Positions 17,919 to 26,467 of a stretch of 41,774 nt of DNA are shown here, one piece after another. A program made the position numbers and the translations under genes. The notes beneath the pieces were generated by a model. That model was not told where the DNA came from. It saw nothing but the letters and a program-made list of their open reading frames with translations, and ran no database searches. Within the stretch, counting starts at the first letter, position 1. Each line of letters begins with the position of its first letter. The stretch lies in NCBI GenBank assembly GCA_903871805.1, contig CAIQIE010000081.1, positions 1 to 41,774 on the forward strand, read 5' to 3'. The stretch is from an uncultured Planctomycetaceae bacterium. Lineage in GTDB: Bacteria > Planctomycetota > Planctomycetia > Planctomycetales > Planctomycetaceae.

Positions 17919-18786
17919 GTGAGTGCCACGTTAATCATGCATGCACCTGAACAAATGCTGATAGGTTCGAATTGGCTGCATGTGCTGGGCTCGCGGTACT
18001 TGACGTCGTGGTTAGCCGCGCAACAATGGCGTCCTGCGCTGACCACCTATCAAACGGGAAAGCTATTCCAGGTCGGTCGGCCAGATGATATGCGAATCTC
18101 GGTCTTCGAGCGGACATTCAATTGCAGCATGGGCCTGTGGGTCAGTCAAAACTTTCGGATGAGCTCGAAGTATCAACCGTGGAGACTCGAAAATGCATTG
18201 GCCATCGGGGTCTTGCATCCGCGTTACGACGGGCTGCATATCCCTCGGACCACATGCATAACCGGCGATTTGAATATTCACCATCTCGCCGTGGAAGATA
18301 GTGGTCGCCCGGCGTTCGTCGCCACGCACTTCAAGTGCCCGGCCACACTCGGCGAGCGAGCGAGTTTCACGCCGTTGTGGCAACCTGAGCTTGTCAACTC
18401 GCTGATTCCCGAGGATCGTTGCCATCTGAAGAGATTGGCGATGCGGGACGGTCGATCGCGCCACGTAATTGTCGTTTCGCAAAATGACGTTGCGGCTGAC
18501 TATTGCAATCGCCGCAATGACGGCGGTTGCGTAACCGATTTGGCAAGCAAGGACATTGTAGCCAGTGGCTTGCCGATACCGCATTCGCCGAGTTGGTATC
18601 ACGACAAGCTGTGGGGCCTGAATTCAGGCACCGGCAAGTTCGACTCGATCGATATGGAACAAGGCCGCTTTGCGCCGCCTGGTTTCGTCCGGCACCCCAC
18701 GTGGTTTGACCTTCGCGGACAATTACGCCGTGGTCACGCTTTCGTGGCCGAGCAGCGATCTGACGTTCAGCGAAGCGGCACAATGA
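17919..18786 (+). pseudogene. TIGR03032-family protein gene, frameshifted and truncated
   Basis: From a GTG at 17919 the translation matches the TIGR03032 family: WLAAQQWRPALTTYQTGKLF, ISVFERTFNCSMGLW, WRLENAL, a PRTTCITGDLNIHHLAVE block, the EDRCHLKRLAMRDGRSRHV block, NDGGCVTDLAS and PHSPSWYHDKLWGLNSGTG. Near 18694 one base appears to be missing: in-frame reading gives the unrelated GFVRHPTWFDL, while the second frame from that point reads PGTPRGLTFADNYAVVTLSW, the expected continuation. That frame stops at 18786, about 60 residues before the family's usual C-terminus. The uncorrected frame runs on to 18830. The family has unknown function and is often found in large proteins or near glycosyltransferase and TPR genes. 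It lies directly upstream of the giant surface-protein gene. Confidence 0.7.
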
Positions 18787-18849
18787 CAAATCATGAATCC
18801 CAATCCCCAAATTTTGAATTTCCAATCTGAGTGCTATATCGAGAGATTC

Positions 18850-18859
18850 GGAGGTTGAT
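18850..18859 (+). promoter_or_regulatory. Shine-Dalgarno site of the giant surface-protein gene
   Basis: GGAGG at 18850-18854 lies five bases before the ATG at 18860. It is one of the few strong sites in this window and fixes the start. Confidence 0.7.
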
Positions 18860-21800
18860 ATGAGCGGCCGTTGGTTCGATCGTCTTGTTGCCGGCTTGCG
18901 TAGTACTTGTGCCAGCCAGAAACGTTTCAATGATGCCTTGCGGCCGATGCATCGCAGAAAACTCGCTCGCCTCAGTATTGAAATACTCGAAGGCCGTCGG
19001 TTGTTGGTCGCATCGCTGACAATCAATGATGTCTCAATTCTGGAAGGGAATACGGGGGCGGCTAATCTCAATTTTACGGTCACAAGAAGCGGTGACGATA
19101 CACTTTCGGCGGTTACGGTGGGCTATGGCACAGTGGATGGTGCCGCTACCGCTGGGAGCGACTACACCGCACAGAGTGGTACGGTAACGATTCCGAGTGG
19201 TTCCACCACGGCCACTATCAGCGTCCCCGTGTGGGGCGATAGCACCGTCGAACCGGACGAGCAATTCTTCCTGAACCTGACGGGAATCACAAACGTGACC
19301 GGTCCGGCAGCCACCCTGTCCGCCAGGAACGACTTCCCCACAGGAACAAATCCATGGTCCGTGGCGATCGGCGATCTGAACGGAGACGGAAAACCTGACC
19401 TGGCTATCGCCAATTCTTTCTCCGATAGCGTGTCGGTGCTGCTAAACACGACGGCGACGGGAGCGACCACGCCGAGCTACGCAAGGACCGACTTCGCCAC
19501 GGGGACACAGCCCGTTTCGGTGACGATCGGAGATCTGAATGGGGACGGAAAGCCTGACCTCGCTATCGCCAACAAGGGCTCGTCCACCGTATCGGTGCTG
19601 ATGAACACAACAACCACGGGAGCGATCACGCCAAACTACGCCATAAGGACCGACTTCACCACGGGGACACAGCCCGTTTCGGTGGCGATCGGAGATCTGA
19701 ACGGCGACGGAAAGCCTGACCTGGCTGTCGCCAATTCGGGAGCGGCCAGTGTGTCAGTCCTGCGGAATACAACAGCGACGGGAGCGACCACGCCGAGCTA
19801 CGCCGCTAAGACCGACTTCACCACGGGGACACAGCCCGCTTCGGTGATAATCGGAGATCTGAACGGAGACGGAAAGCCTGACCTGGCTGTCGCCAATTCG
19901 GGAGCGGCCAGCGTGTCGGTCCTGCGGAACACAACAGCGACAGGAGCGACGAGGCCGAGCTACGCCGCAAGGACCGACTTCACCACGGGGAGACAGCCCG
20001 TTTCGGTGGCGATGAGAGATCTAAACGGGGACGGAAAGCCTGACCTCGCCATCGCCAACAAGGGCTCGTCCACCGTGTCGGTCCTGATGAATACAACAGC
20101 GACGGGAGCGACCACGCCGAGCTACGCCGCTAAGACCGACTTCACCACGGGGACACAGCCCGTTTCGGTGGCGATTGGAGATCTGAACGGCGACGGAAAG
20201 CCTGACCTGGCTGTCGCCAATTCGGGAGCGGCCAGCGTGTCGGTCCTGATAAATACAACAGCGACGGGAATGACCACGCCGAGCTACGCCGCCAGGACCG
20301 ACTTCACTACGGGGACGCAGCCCGCTTCAGTGGCGATCGGAGATCTGAACGGGGACGACAAGCCCGACCTGGCTATCGCTAATTCGGGCGCGGCCAGCGT
20401 GTCGATCCTGCGGAACACGACGGTGCTACCCGCCGCAACTGTCGCATTGACTAATAATATTGACTTCGGCACAGGGTCGTCTCCTTATTCGACAGCGATT
20501 GGCGACCTGAACGGGGATGGCAAGCCCGACCTGGTAATCGCCAACAGGGGCTCGTCCACCGTGTCGGTGCTGTTGAACACCACGGCGCCGGGAGCAATCA
20601 CGCCCAGCTACACTGCCAGGACCGACTTTGGCACAGGGGCAAATCCCTGGTCCGTGGCGATTGGCGATCTGAACGGGGACGGCAAGCCCGACCTCGCAAT
20701 CGCAAACTCCTTCTCGAACACCGTGTCGGTCCTGATGAACACGACGGCGCCGGGAGCAATCACGCCGAGCTACGCTGCCAGGATCGACTTCGGCACAGGA
20801 ACAAATCCTTTGTCAGTGGCAATAAGCGATGTGAACGGGGATGGCAAGCCCGACCTCGCAATCGCAAACTCCTTCTCGAACACCGTGTCGGTCCTGATGA
20901 ACACAACAGCCCCCGGAGCAACCACGTCGAGCTACGCCGCGAGGACTGACTTCACCACCGGGGCAAATCCCTCGTCGGTCGCGATCGGCGATCTGAACGG
21001 GGACGGCAAGCCCGACCTCGCAATCGCAAACCGCAACTCGAACAGCGTGTCGGTGCTGATGAACACAACAGCCCCCGGAGCGACCACGCCGAGCTACGCC
21101 ACCAGAACCGACTTCACCACGGGGACGTGGCCCCGTTCGGCGGCGATCGGTGATCTGAACGGGGACGGCAAGCCCGACCTCGCTGTCCCAAACTCTTTCT
21201 CGGACAACGTGTCGGTGCTGATGAACACAACAGCGCCCGGAGCGACCACGGCGAGCTACGCCGCCAAGACGGACTTCCGCACGGGGATACAGCCGGTTTC
21301 GGTGGCGATCGGCGATCTGGACGGGGACGGCAAGCCCGACCTCGCTGTCGCCAATGCGGGTGCGGCCAGCGTGTCGGTCCTGCGGAACATCACGGCATCG
21401 GGAGCGACCAGGCCGAGCTATGCAGCCAGGACCGACTTCGGCACAGGATCGGGCCCTTATTCGGTGGCAATAGGCGATCTGAACGGGGACGGCAGGCCCG
21501 ACCTGGCAATCCCCAACAACAGCTCGAACAGCGTGTCAGTGCTGATGAACCCACCCGCTACGATCAGCGATAACCAGGGGATTGGCATGATTCTCCGCGA
21601 CGACGGAATCCTGAGGGCAGCCACGGCGTCGCCATTCACAACGACTTACGGAACCGTTTCCTCCACGCAAATTTTTTCAATATCAGGATTCCATCTTAAG
21701 GCCGACATCGTCGCTACGGCACCGCCGGGCTTTGAAGTATCGAGCGGGGGCGCCTACGGAGTCGACGCTGCGTTTACTCAATCAGGCGGTACTGTCAGTG

Positions 21801-24118
21801 GAACATTAAGCATTCGCCTGGCGGCCACCGCCCCTGTCACCGGCAGCTATGACTCGAAGTGTATCGTGCTCTCCAGCACTGGCGTACCTTCCATCAACAT
21901 TACAACAAGCTCCTCCGGTAACATCGTGAGCAAGGCGCAACTAAGCATCACAGCGGACTCGAATACAGGCACATCCGCGGTGGACGCCTTCGGCAAGACC
22001 TATGACGGTTCTGTCTACACAGGCTTCACGGCGTGTTACTGCGGTTTCGTCAACAGCGAAACCGCTGCGGTGCTGGCAGGCGAGCTGAGCTTTATCGGCG
22101 ATGGCACGATGGCAATCAACGCGGGCGGACCATATTCAATTACGCCGAGCGGTCTGACATCGAGCAACTACACCATCGCCTTCGTCAGCGGCAGCCTGAA
22201 TATCGACAGGAAAGCACTGACGGCAACAGCATACGCCGCAAGTAAGAAATACGACGGAAACACAAATACGACGATCAACTGTGTGATAACAGGCGGTTTG
22301 GTCGGAAGCGAAACCGTCACGGTATCCAGTACGGGAACGTTCGGCGATAAAATAGTTGGTAATGCCAAACCGGTAACTGCCAATGCACCAATTTTGGCAG
22401 ATGGCACCAATGGCGGACTGGCGGCAAACTATTCGATTACTCCACCTGGCGGCCTGACCGCTGATCTTGCGGCAAGAACCGATGTTGCTCGTAGAAACGA
22501 TGTCTTTACGGTAACCCTGGGTACTAGCTTCATCTCGGTGATGCTGGAAACCAACGATTTCGGAACTTACGCGTTGAATTCGACCTTTACTCTCAATGGA
22601 TTGGGCGGTACCGGCATTGTAAACGTCATCGGAACAGCAGGTGCCGACCTGATCTCAATTACGGGTTCCGGCATCACCGTGAATGGAGCTACCATCACTC
22701 TCAATTCGATGGAAGTCGTTTCTATAGATGCAGGTCCCGGGGCGGATACGTTCTCGGTTGTTAATCCACCGAGCGGAGTAACAGCGTTGGAACTTAGCGG
22801 AAATACAGGAGATGACATTTACCAACTCGATGCAGACAACACGTTGGGATTGGTCTATTTGACCGAGGACGCTGGTGAAGGATTTGACACGATCGATCTT
22901 TCGCCAACCACAGCCTCGGTAGCGCTGCATCTGGGAACGTTCACGACGAACCAAACGATCGTGAGTGGAAAACTTATGCTGCGATTGAATGCCGAGGATA
23001 CATTTGACGGGGCTAAAGGCGGCGCCGGGAACGATACGCTTACAGGCAACTCGGTCAACAACGTGCTGACTGGCGGCAATGGCAGTGACACACTCAACGG
23101 CGGCGCTGGAAACGATGAACTACGGGGCGGACTGGGTGATGACGTCTATCGGTTCACCACATCAGTTGGCTCCGAAGCAGACTTGATCCGCGAGTTCGCT
23201 GCACAGGGGACTGACCGAGTCGACTTTTCTGAACTTACTGATGGCGTGACGTTCTCTCTCGGTACGTCGTCGATTCAGTCCGTTCACGCGGGTCGCACAC
23301 TGCAGTTGAACTCGAACAGCACGTTCGAGAATCTCACTGGTGGTGCCGCCGCGGATACGCTGACAGGCAACGCCTCGGCCAATGCACTGACTGGCAATGC
23401 CGGAAACGATGTTCTGATTGGCCTGGGCGGCAACGACAACATGTTCGGGGGCCTCAATGATGACACCTACATCTTTACGGCAGCAACGACGGCCGAAGCA
23501 GATCAGGTCAACGAATACTCGAACCAGGGAACGGACACGCTGTCGTTCGTCTCGCTGACAACGGCCGTAACTCTCAGTCTGAACTCTGTCAGTGTGCAGT
23601 CGGCTCACGTCAATCGCACTGTCGTGCTGAACTCCGCAGCCACGTTTGAGAACATCGATGGCGGGACTGCCAGCGACACGCTGATCGGGAACACGCTGGA
23701 CAATCAACTCAGCGGTGGCAATGGCAACAACATTCTTGTGGGACTCGACGGCAACGATCTTCTGGAATCCGGTACCGGCCGAGACATTCTGATCGGCGGA
23801 CCCGGGTGCGATACACTGAACGGCGGAACTAACGACGACATCCTGATCGCCGGCCGAACGACGAATGACAAGGACGTGGCGAATCTGAACACGATTCGCA
23901 CCGAGTGGATTTCCGCCAACGCCTACGCAACTCGTATTGCCAACCTGAGAGCTGGCATTGGCAGCCCGTCCGTCTCCCTGAAAGCCACCCTCAACGTCTT
24001 GAACGACGCCGGTGACTACGACGCCCTCACCAGCGGCACAGGTACCGACTGGTATTTCCGAGCCATCGACGATGCCATCACCGACCTTTTCGCCGGAGAA
24101 ACCATCGACGTGCTGTGA
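18860..24118 (+). CDS. Giant secreted LEPR-XLL protein: Calx-beta split by 14 FG-GAP units, MBG/YDG, RTX-like repeats
   Basis: 1752 residues. Domain order: an N-terminal planctomycete LEPR-XLL-like signature at 40-52 (IEILEGRRLLVAS); the first part of a Calx-beta domain (about 53-154, up to VEPDEQFFLNLTG); fourteen FG-GAP/VCBS-like units (about 155-899), each with a D-x-N-x-D-x-x-x-D calcium loop (DLNGDGKPDLAIAN); the last Calx-beta strand (ATISDNQGIGMILRDDG, 900-916); a beta-rich part; two MBG/YDG-like repeats (about 1035-1200, with KTYDGS and KKYDGNT); and RTX-type glycine/aspartate nonapeptides in three clusters (about 1387-1655, GGNGSDTLNGGAGNDEL). The conserved-looking planctomycete end DWYFRAIDDAITDLFAGE closes it. 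It is probably exported and Ca2+-binding, acting in surface layers or adhesion. Two cysteines (CYCG) are odd in an otherwise Cys-poor protein. It has a strong GGAGG and no partner genes. Confidence 0.85.
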   Translation: MSGRWFDRLVAGLRSTCASQKRFNDALRPMHRRKLARLSIEILEGRRLLVASLTINDVSILEGNTGAANLNFTVTRSGDDTLSAVTVGYGTVDGAATAGSDYTAQSGTVTIPSGSTTATISVPVWGDSTVEPDEQFFLNLTGITNVTGPAATLSARNDFPTGTNPWSVAIGDLNGDGKPDLAIANSFSDSVSVLLNTTATGATTPSYARTDFATGTQPVSVTIGDLNGDGKPDLAIANKGSSTVSVLMNTTTTGAITPNYAIRTDFTTGTQPVSVAIGDLNGDGKPDLAVANSGAASVSVLRNTTATGATTPSYAAKTDFTTGTQPASVIIGDLNGDGKPDLAVANSGAASVSVLRNTTATGATRPSYAARTDFTTGRQPVSVAMRDLNGDGKPDLAIANKGSSTVSVLMNTTATGATTPSYAAKTDFTTGTQPVSVAIGDLNGDGKPDLAVANSGAASVSVLINTTATGMTTPSYAARTDFTTGTQPASVAIGDLNGDDKPDLAIANSGAASVSILRNTTVLPAATVALTNNIDFGTGSSPYSTAIGDLNGDGKPDLVIANRGSSTVSVLLNTTAPGAITPSYTARTDFGTGANPWSVAIGDLNGDGKPDLAIANSFSNTVSVLMNTTAPGAITPSYAARIDFGTGTNPLSVAISDVNGDGKPDLAIANSFSNTVSVLMNTTAPGATTSSYAARTDFTTGANPSSVAIGDLNGDGKPDLAIANRNSNSVSVLMNTTAPGATTPSYATRTDFTTGTWPRSAAIGDLNGDGKPDLAVPNSFSDNVSVLMNTTAPGATTASYAAKTDFRTGIQPVSVAIGDLDGDGKPDLAVANAGAASVSVLRNITASGATRPSYAARTDFGTGSGPYSVAIGDLNGDGRPDLAIPNNSSNSVSVLMNPPATISDNQGIGMILRDDGILRAATASPFTTTYGTVSSTQIFSISGFHLKADIVATAPPGFEVSSGGAYGVDAAFTQSGGTVSGTLSIRLAATAPVTGSYDSKCIVLSSTGVPSINITTSSSGNIVSKAQLSITADSNTGTSAVDAFGKTYDGSVYTGFTACYCGFVNSETAAVLAGELSFIGDGTMAINAGGPYSITPSGLTSSNYTIAFVSGSLNIDRKALTATAYAASKKYDGNTNTTINCVITGGLVGSETVTVSSTGTFGDKIVGNAKPVTANAPILADGTNGGLAANYSITPPGGLTADLAARTDVARRNDVFTVTLGTSFISVMLETNDFGTYALNSTFTLNGLGGTGIVNVIGTAGADLISITGSGITVNGATITLNSMEVVSIDAGPGADTFSVVNPPSGVTALELSGNTGDDIYQLDADNTLGLVYLTEDAGEGFDTIDLSPTTASVALHLGTFTTNQTIVSGKLMLRLNAEDTFDGAKGGAGNDTLTGNSVNNVLTGGNGSDTLNGGAGNDELRGGLGDDVYRFTTSVGSEADLIREFAAQGTDRVDFSELTDGVTFSLGTSSIQSVHAGRTLQLNSNSTFENLTGGAAADTLTGNASANALTGNAGNDVLIGLGGNDNMFGGLNDDTYIFTAATTAEADQVNEYSNQGTDTLSFVSLTTAVTLSLNSVSVQSAHVNRTVVLNSAATFENIDGGTASDTLIGNTLDNQLSGGNGNNILVGLDGNDLLESGTGRDILIGGPGCDTLNGGTNDDILIAGRTTNDKDVANLNTIRTEWISANAYATRIANLRAGIGSPSVSLKATLNVLNDAGDYDALTSGTGTDWYFRAIDDAITDLFAGETIDVL
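19322..21556 (+). repeat. Tandem array of 14 FG-GAP-encoding units (~156-162 bp each)
   Basis: Fourteen in-frame units inside the giant gene, each coding about 52-54 residues of the form TDFTTGTQPVSVAIGDLNGDG, then KPDLAIAN and SVSVLMNTTATG. Units 1-7 end mostly in TATGA; unit 7 ends in the aberrant VLPAATVALTNN; units 8-13 end in TAPGA or TASGA and unit 14 in NPPATISD. Adjacent units differ by few bases (for example the runs at 19649 and 19811), pointing to recent amplification or conversion. Confidence 0.95.
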
Positions 24119-24380
24119 ACAACAGCCATGGCGAACACTTGAATGCTCGTCCATTCTGTTTGTATCCCGCAGTCGTTCCGATTACTGAGTCATACACACG
24201 GCAATACTGCGGTTAAATACGGGGAGTACATACCATGCCATCCATATATTGTCGGACGCAGTTTATCAGCCCACGCATTGGTCGCCCCCCACTGGTTTTT
24301 CAACATCCATCAAGGCGTTATGCGGAGATCCTGAGAGGGCTCGGGCGAATCGACAGGATGTATGGGTTGCCCGAAATCGA
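24119..24380. other. Gene-free stretch after the giant surface-protein gene
   Basis: 262 bases without a gene between the surface-protein stop codon and repeat copy B. A short frame reading RRYAEILRGLGRIDRMYG around 24316-24369 looks protein-like and may be a gene remnant, but I cannot place it in a family. No terminator is visible for the giant gene. Confidence 0.35.
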
Positions 24381-24690
24381 TGTCGAACCACGCGGATGTT
24401 GAAGGCCACAAGCGGGCCGGCAGCATCAACTTCCCGCGACGCGTGTTCGCGGACGCTGGCAGAGCGAGTCCGCAACGGTTCCCGGCATGGCACGCGAGTC
24501 AGTCCGGTGGTTAAAGGGCCTACCGTGGCAGAAAGCCCCGGAGGGGCAGCATGAATTTATCGCACCGATACTGAGGTCGCCCCACCGGGGTTTAATGGCC
24601 AATCTGAGATCACCTGCCGTTGTGCTGACGCCCACGGCTAACATCAGACCGACGCTCCGCGGCCTGATCGCACCGCATACTTAGTGAACC
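24381..24690. repeat. Direct repeat copy B (~310 bp, REP-like)
   Basis: Same orientation and length as 17057-17369. It carries the REP-like inverted repeat GCCCC-GGA-GGGGC at 24535-24547, which is broken in copy A, and a second pair CCCC-ACC-GGGG around 24580. It ends at ATCGCACCGCATACTTAGTGAACC; copy A ends with ATCGCACCGCATGCCCAGTGAGCC. The two copies enclose the TIGR03032 pseudogene and the giant surface-protein gene. Confidence 0.75.
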
Positions 24691-24710
24691 GTCCCATCGA
24701 TCCTCTGTTT

Positions 24711-24750
24711 GCAAAAACGAAGAGCCAGGTCTGCTTCAGACCTGGCTCTT
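24711..24750 (-). terminator. Strong Rho-independent terminator of the secreted CxxC-protein gene
   Basis: A perfect 13-base inverted repeat AGAGCCAGGTCTG/CAGACCTGGCTCT (24721-24733 and 24737-24749) with a three-base loop. Read on the minus strand it is followed by TCGTTTTTGC (T-run at 24713-24717). It lies about 80 bases after the stop codon of the minus-strand gene at 24829. Confidence 0.9.
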
Positions 24751-24828
24751 GTGAATGTCTTTGCCAGTGGCGTTGATCCGACAGGTTTCTGCTGCCCAAA
24801 AACACCACGGGTAAGTAACCAGAGTGAA

Positions 24829-25383
24829 TCAGTTCAGAATCTTCTCTGTGTCCTTCACGATCTTGCTGATTTCTTCTGCATTCAGTTTGCCAGCTTCCAG
24901 AGCGTGATTAACCTTTACGTTGGAATCAACCCACATCATGACGGTCACGTCTGCTTTGGCGTTGATGTTGTACTTTGCTGGACCAACATTGTTTTCGAAG
25001 ACAGTCAGCGGAGTGTGAGCAATCTTGTTGTCTTCAGCAATCTTCTTCAGAGCCACTTCCTGAGCATCCGGATCTTCTGCAAGAACGGTCACAAAAGCGG
25101 CCATCTTGCGATCGCCATTCTTTGCCACAACGGCGTCAAGTTCCTTGACCAGCTTTGTCGTGTTTTCGTCCATCTTGCGGACAAATACGCTGACAACAGG
25201 TCGCGCACCGTACTGACAGCGATAGCACAGCTTTGTTGATGCTGCGGGACCCGTGATGTCCGTTACGTAAAACGCCGGCGGATATTCGTCAACCTGCAGA
25301 CCGGACTTCAAATCCGCTGCGCTGACAGACTGAAACCCTGCCACTACAAGACTCAAAACACACAGTGCCAAAAACTTCCTCAT
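24829..25383 (-). CDS. Secreted thioredoxin-like CxxC protein (planctomycete family)
   Basis: 184 residues from the ATG at 25383, which has GGGAG upstream; an earlier in-frame start at 25413 is less likely. Signal peptide MRKFLALCVLSLVVAGFQSVSA. The mature part has a CxxC at C53/C56 (LCYRCQYGA) followed by a strand PVVSVFVRKMD, and later a thioredoxin-like pattern (HTPLTVFENNVGPAKYNI) and a helix at the end. The CYRC-x-YGA-RPVVS motif is one I recall from secreted planctomycete proteins of unknown function; a periplasmic redox or metal-binding role is inference. It is a single-gene unit ended by the strong terminator at 24711-24750, which suggests high expression. Confidence 0.8.
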   Translation of the reverse strand: MRKFLALCVLSLVVAGFQSVSAADLKSGLQVDEYPPAFYVTDITGPAASTKLCYRCQYGARPVVSVFVRKMDENTTKLVKELDAVVAKNGDRKMAAFVTVLAEDPDAQEVALKKIAEDNKIAHTPLTVFENNVGPAKYNINAKADVTVMMWVDSNVKVNHALEAGKLNAEEISKIVKDTEKILN

Positions 25384-25516
25384 GCCCGACTCTCCCAGAA
25401 CGAAAACACCCAAAAAAACCGGCCATCCGTCACATCGGACTGCCTGCCAGTAACATAGCTATCTTCGGACCTGCGACCAGTAAAAACCAGTAACCCCCGA
25501 ATCCATTCGTTCGGAA

Positions 25517-26116
25517 TTATTCCGAGGCCGATGCCAAACGTCGAACGGTTTCAAGTACATTTTGACAGTCTTTTTCAGGATCCACCGCCGTACTCCTCCG
25601 CACAACCCTCCCATCCTTCCCAATCACAAACGTCCAACGACTGGCTGTCACTCCCCGAGAAAGCGAATGCTCAATCCCGTCAATCGATCGACTGATGGTG
25701 TCCCCCTCTCGAACAGGCACGCCAAACATGCCTGCAATTCGGCCGTCCGTATCGCACAGTTGCGAAAAATTCAGGGAATGATGCCGATGGAACAGGGACT
25801 GCCCCTCCACCTGGTCGCCACTCACGCCGATCACTTCGATCTCCGCGGCCTCCAACTGCTCTTTCTGGTCCCGAAAGAGACAGGCCTGACGCGTGCACCC
25901 ACTGGTAAAAGCAGCCGGGTAAAAGTAGACAACAAGGTACTTTTTTCCCACATAGTCGCTGGATTTCCACAGTGCGCCTGCTTGCGTCCGCCCCTCAAAC
26001 GATGGGGCCACGTCCCCCTCTTTCAAGACAACGTCAGGAATCAACCCCCCGGGCGTCTCTGATCGAACGGGAATCGCGAGGCTGAATAGGATTGCCAAAA
26101 CGGCCAAAACACGCAT
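25517..26116 (-). CDS. Secreted peroxiredoxin (Bcp/PrxQ-like)
   Basis: 199 residues with a signal peptide (MRVLAVLAILFSLAIPVRS). The AhpC/TSA domain contains the peroxidatic motif PAAFTSGCT (T71, C74) and a second cysteine five residues later (C79 in RQAC), the Bcp/PrxQ resolving-cysteine arrangement. Conserved downstream blocks are EIEVIGVSGDQVEGQSLFHRHHSL and the strand SRWTFVIGKDGRVV. It would reduce hydrogen peroxide or organic hydroperoxides in the periplasm, with electrons from a thiol carrier. GGAG lies eight bases before the start. The neighbouring secreted CxxC protein could be a reductant, but this is only proximity. Confidence 0.9.
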   Translation of the reverse strand: MRVLAVLAILFSLAIPVRSETPGGLIPDVVLKEGDVAPSFEGRTQAGALWKSSDYVGKKYLVVYFYPAAFTSGCTRQACLFRDQKEQLEAAEIEVIGVSGDQVEGQSLFHRHHSLNFSQLCDTDGRIAGMFGVPVREGDTISRSIDGIEHSLSRGVTASRWTFVIGKDGRVVRRSTAVDPEKDCQNVLETVRRLASASE

Positions 26117-26467
26117 CGAACAACTCCGAGGTCGAATCCTGAAAATTCGATTCTGAGCGTCGATCCTTCAACGCAGCAAAGAAGATGATAATGGCATCCT
26201 GCGCAGCAAACATTGGACCACCAATGCAGAGCAACTTACTGAACGGTCCAATGGATCTACCAGGCGATGGCAGGGATCAGGGAAGGCTGACAATGGCTGG
26301 AACTGGGCTCGGACGAGCACCGGCAGGATCGTTACAGATTACGAGGGGGAAATTGTCCCGTCAAACCCCCGACCGACATAAACCACCGATTTCCCAACAG
26401 ATTTTGGGAGTCCCGGCCGCTTTGTCCGGGATGGCTTCCTGGAATTCCACGGCTATTGCAAAGTCGG
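26117..26467. other. Gene-free stretch between hemA and the peroxiredoxin gene
   Basis: 351 bases with no gene. TCCCGG/CCGGGA at 26411-26416 and 26426-26431 with a nine-base loop is a possible weak terminator for hemA on the minus strand, without a clear T-run. The peroxiredoxin promoter should lie in the left half; no clear boxes were found. Confidence 0.4.

Noticed and set aside
17919..18830. The TIGR03032 frame as an intact 303-residue protein
   Set aside because: The last 45 or so residues do not fit the family, while the second frame does.
19322..21556. Regular ~160 bp repeats that might suggest a CRISPR array
   Set aside because: The units are far longer than CRISPR repeats, have no spacers and stay in one reading frame coding FG-GAP blades.
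23162..24154. 330-residue minus-strand frame opposite the RTX part of the surface protein
   Set aside because: It arises from the biased glycine/aspartate codons of the real gene; the translation is Val/Ser/Gly-rich without a fold.
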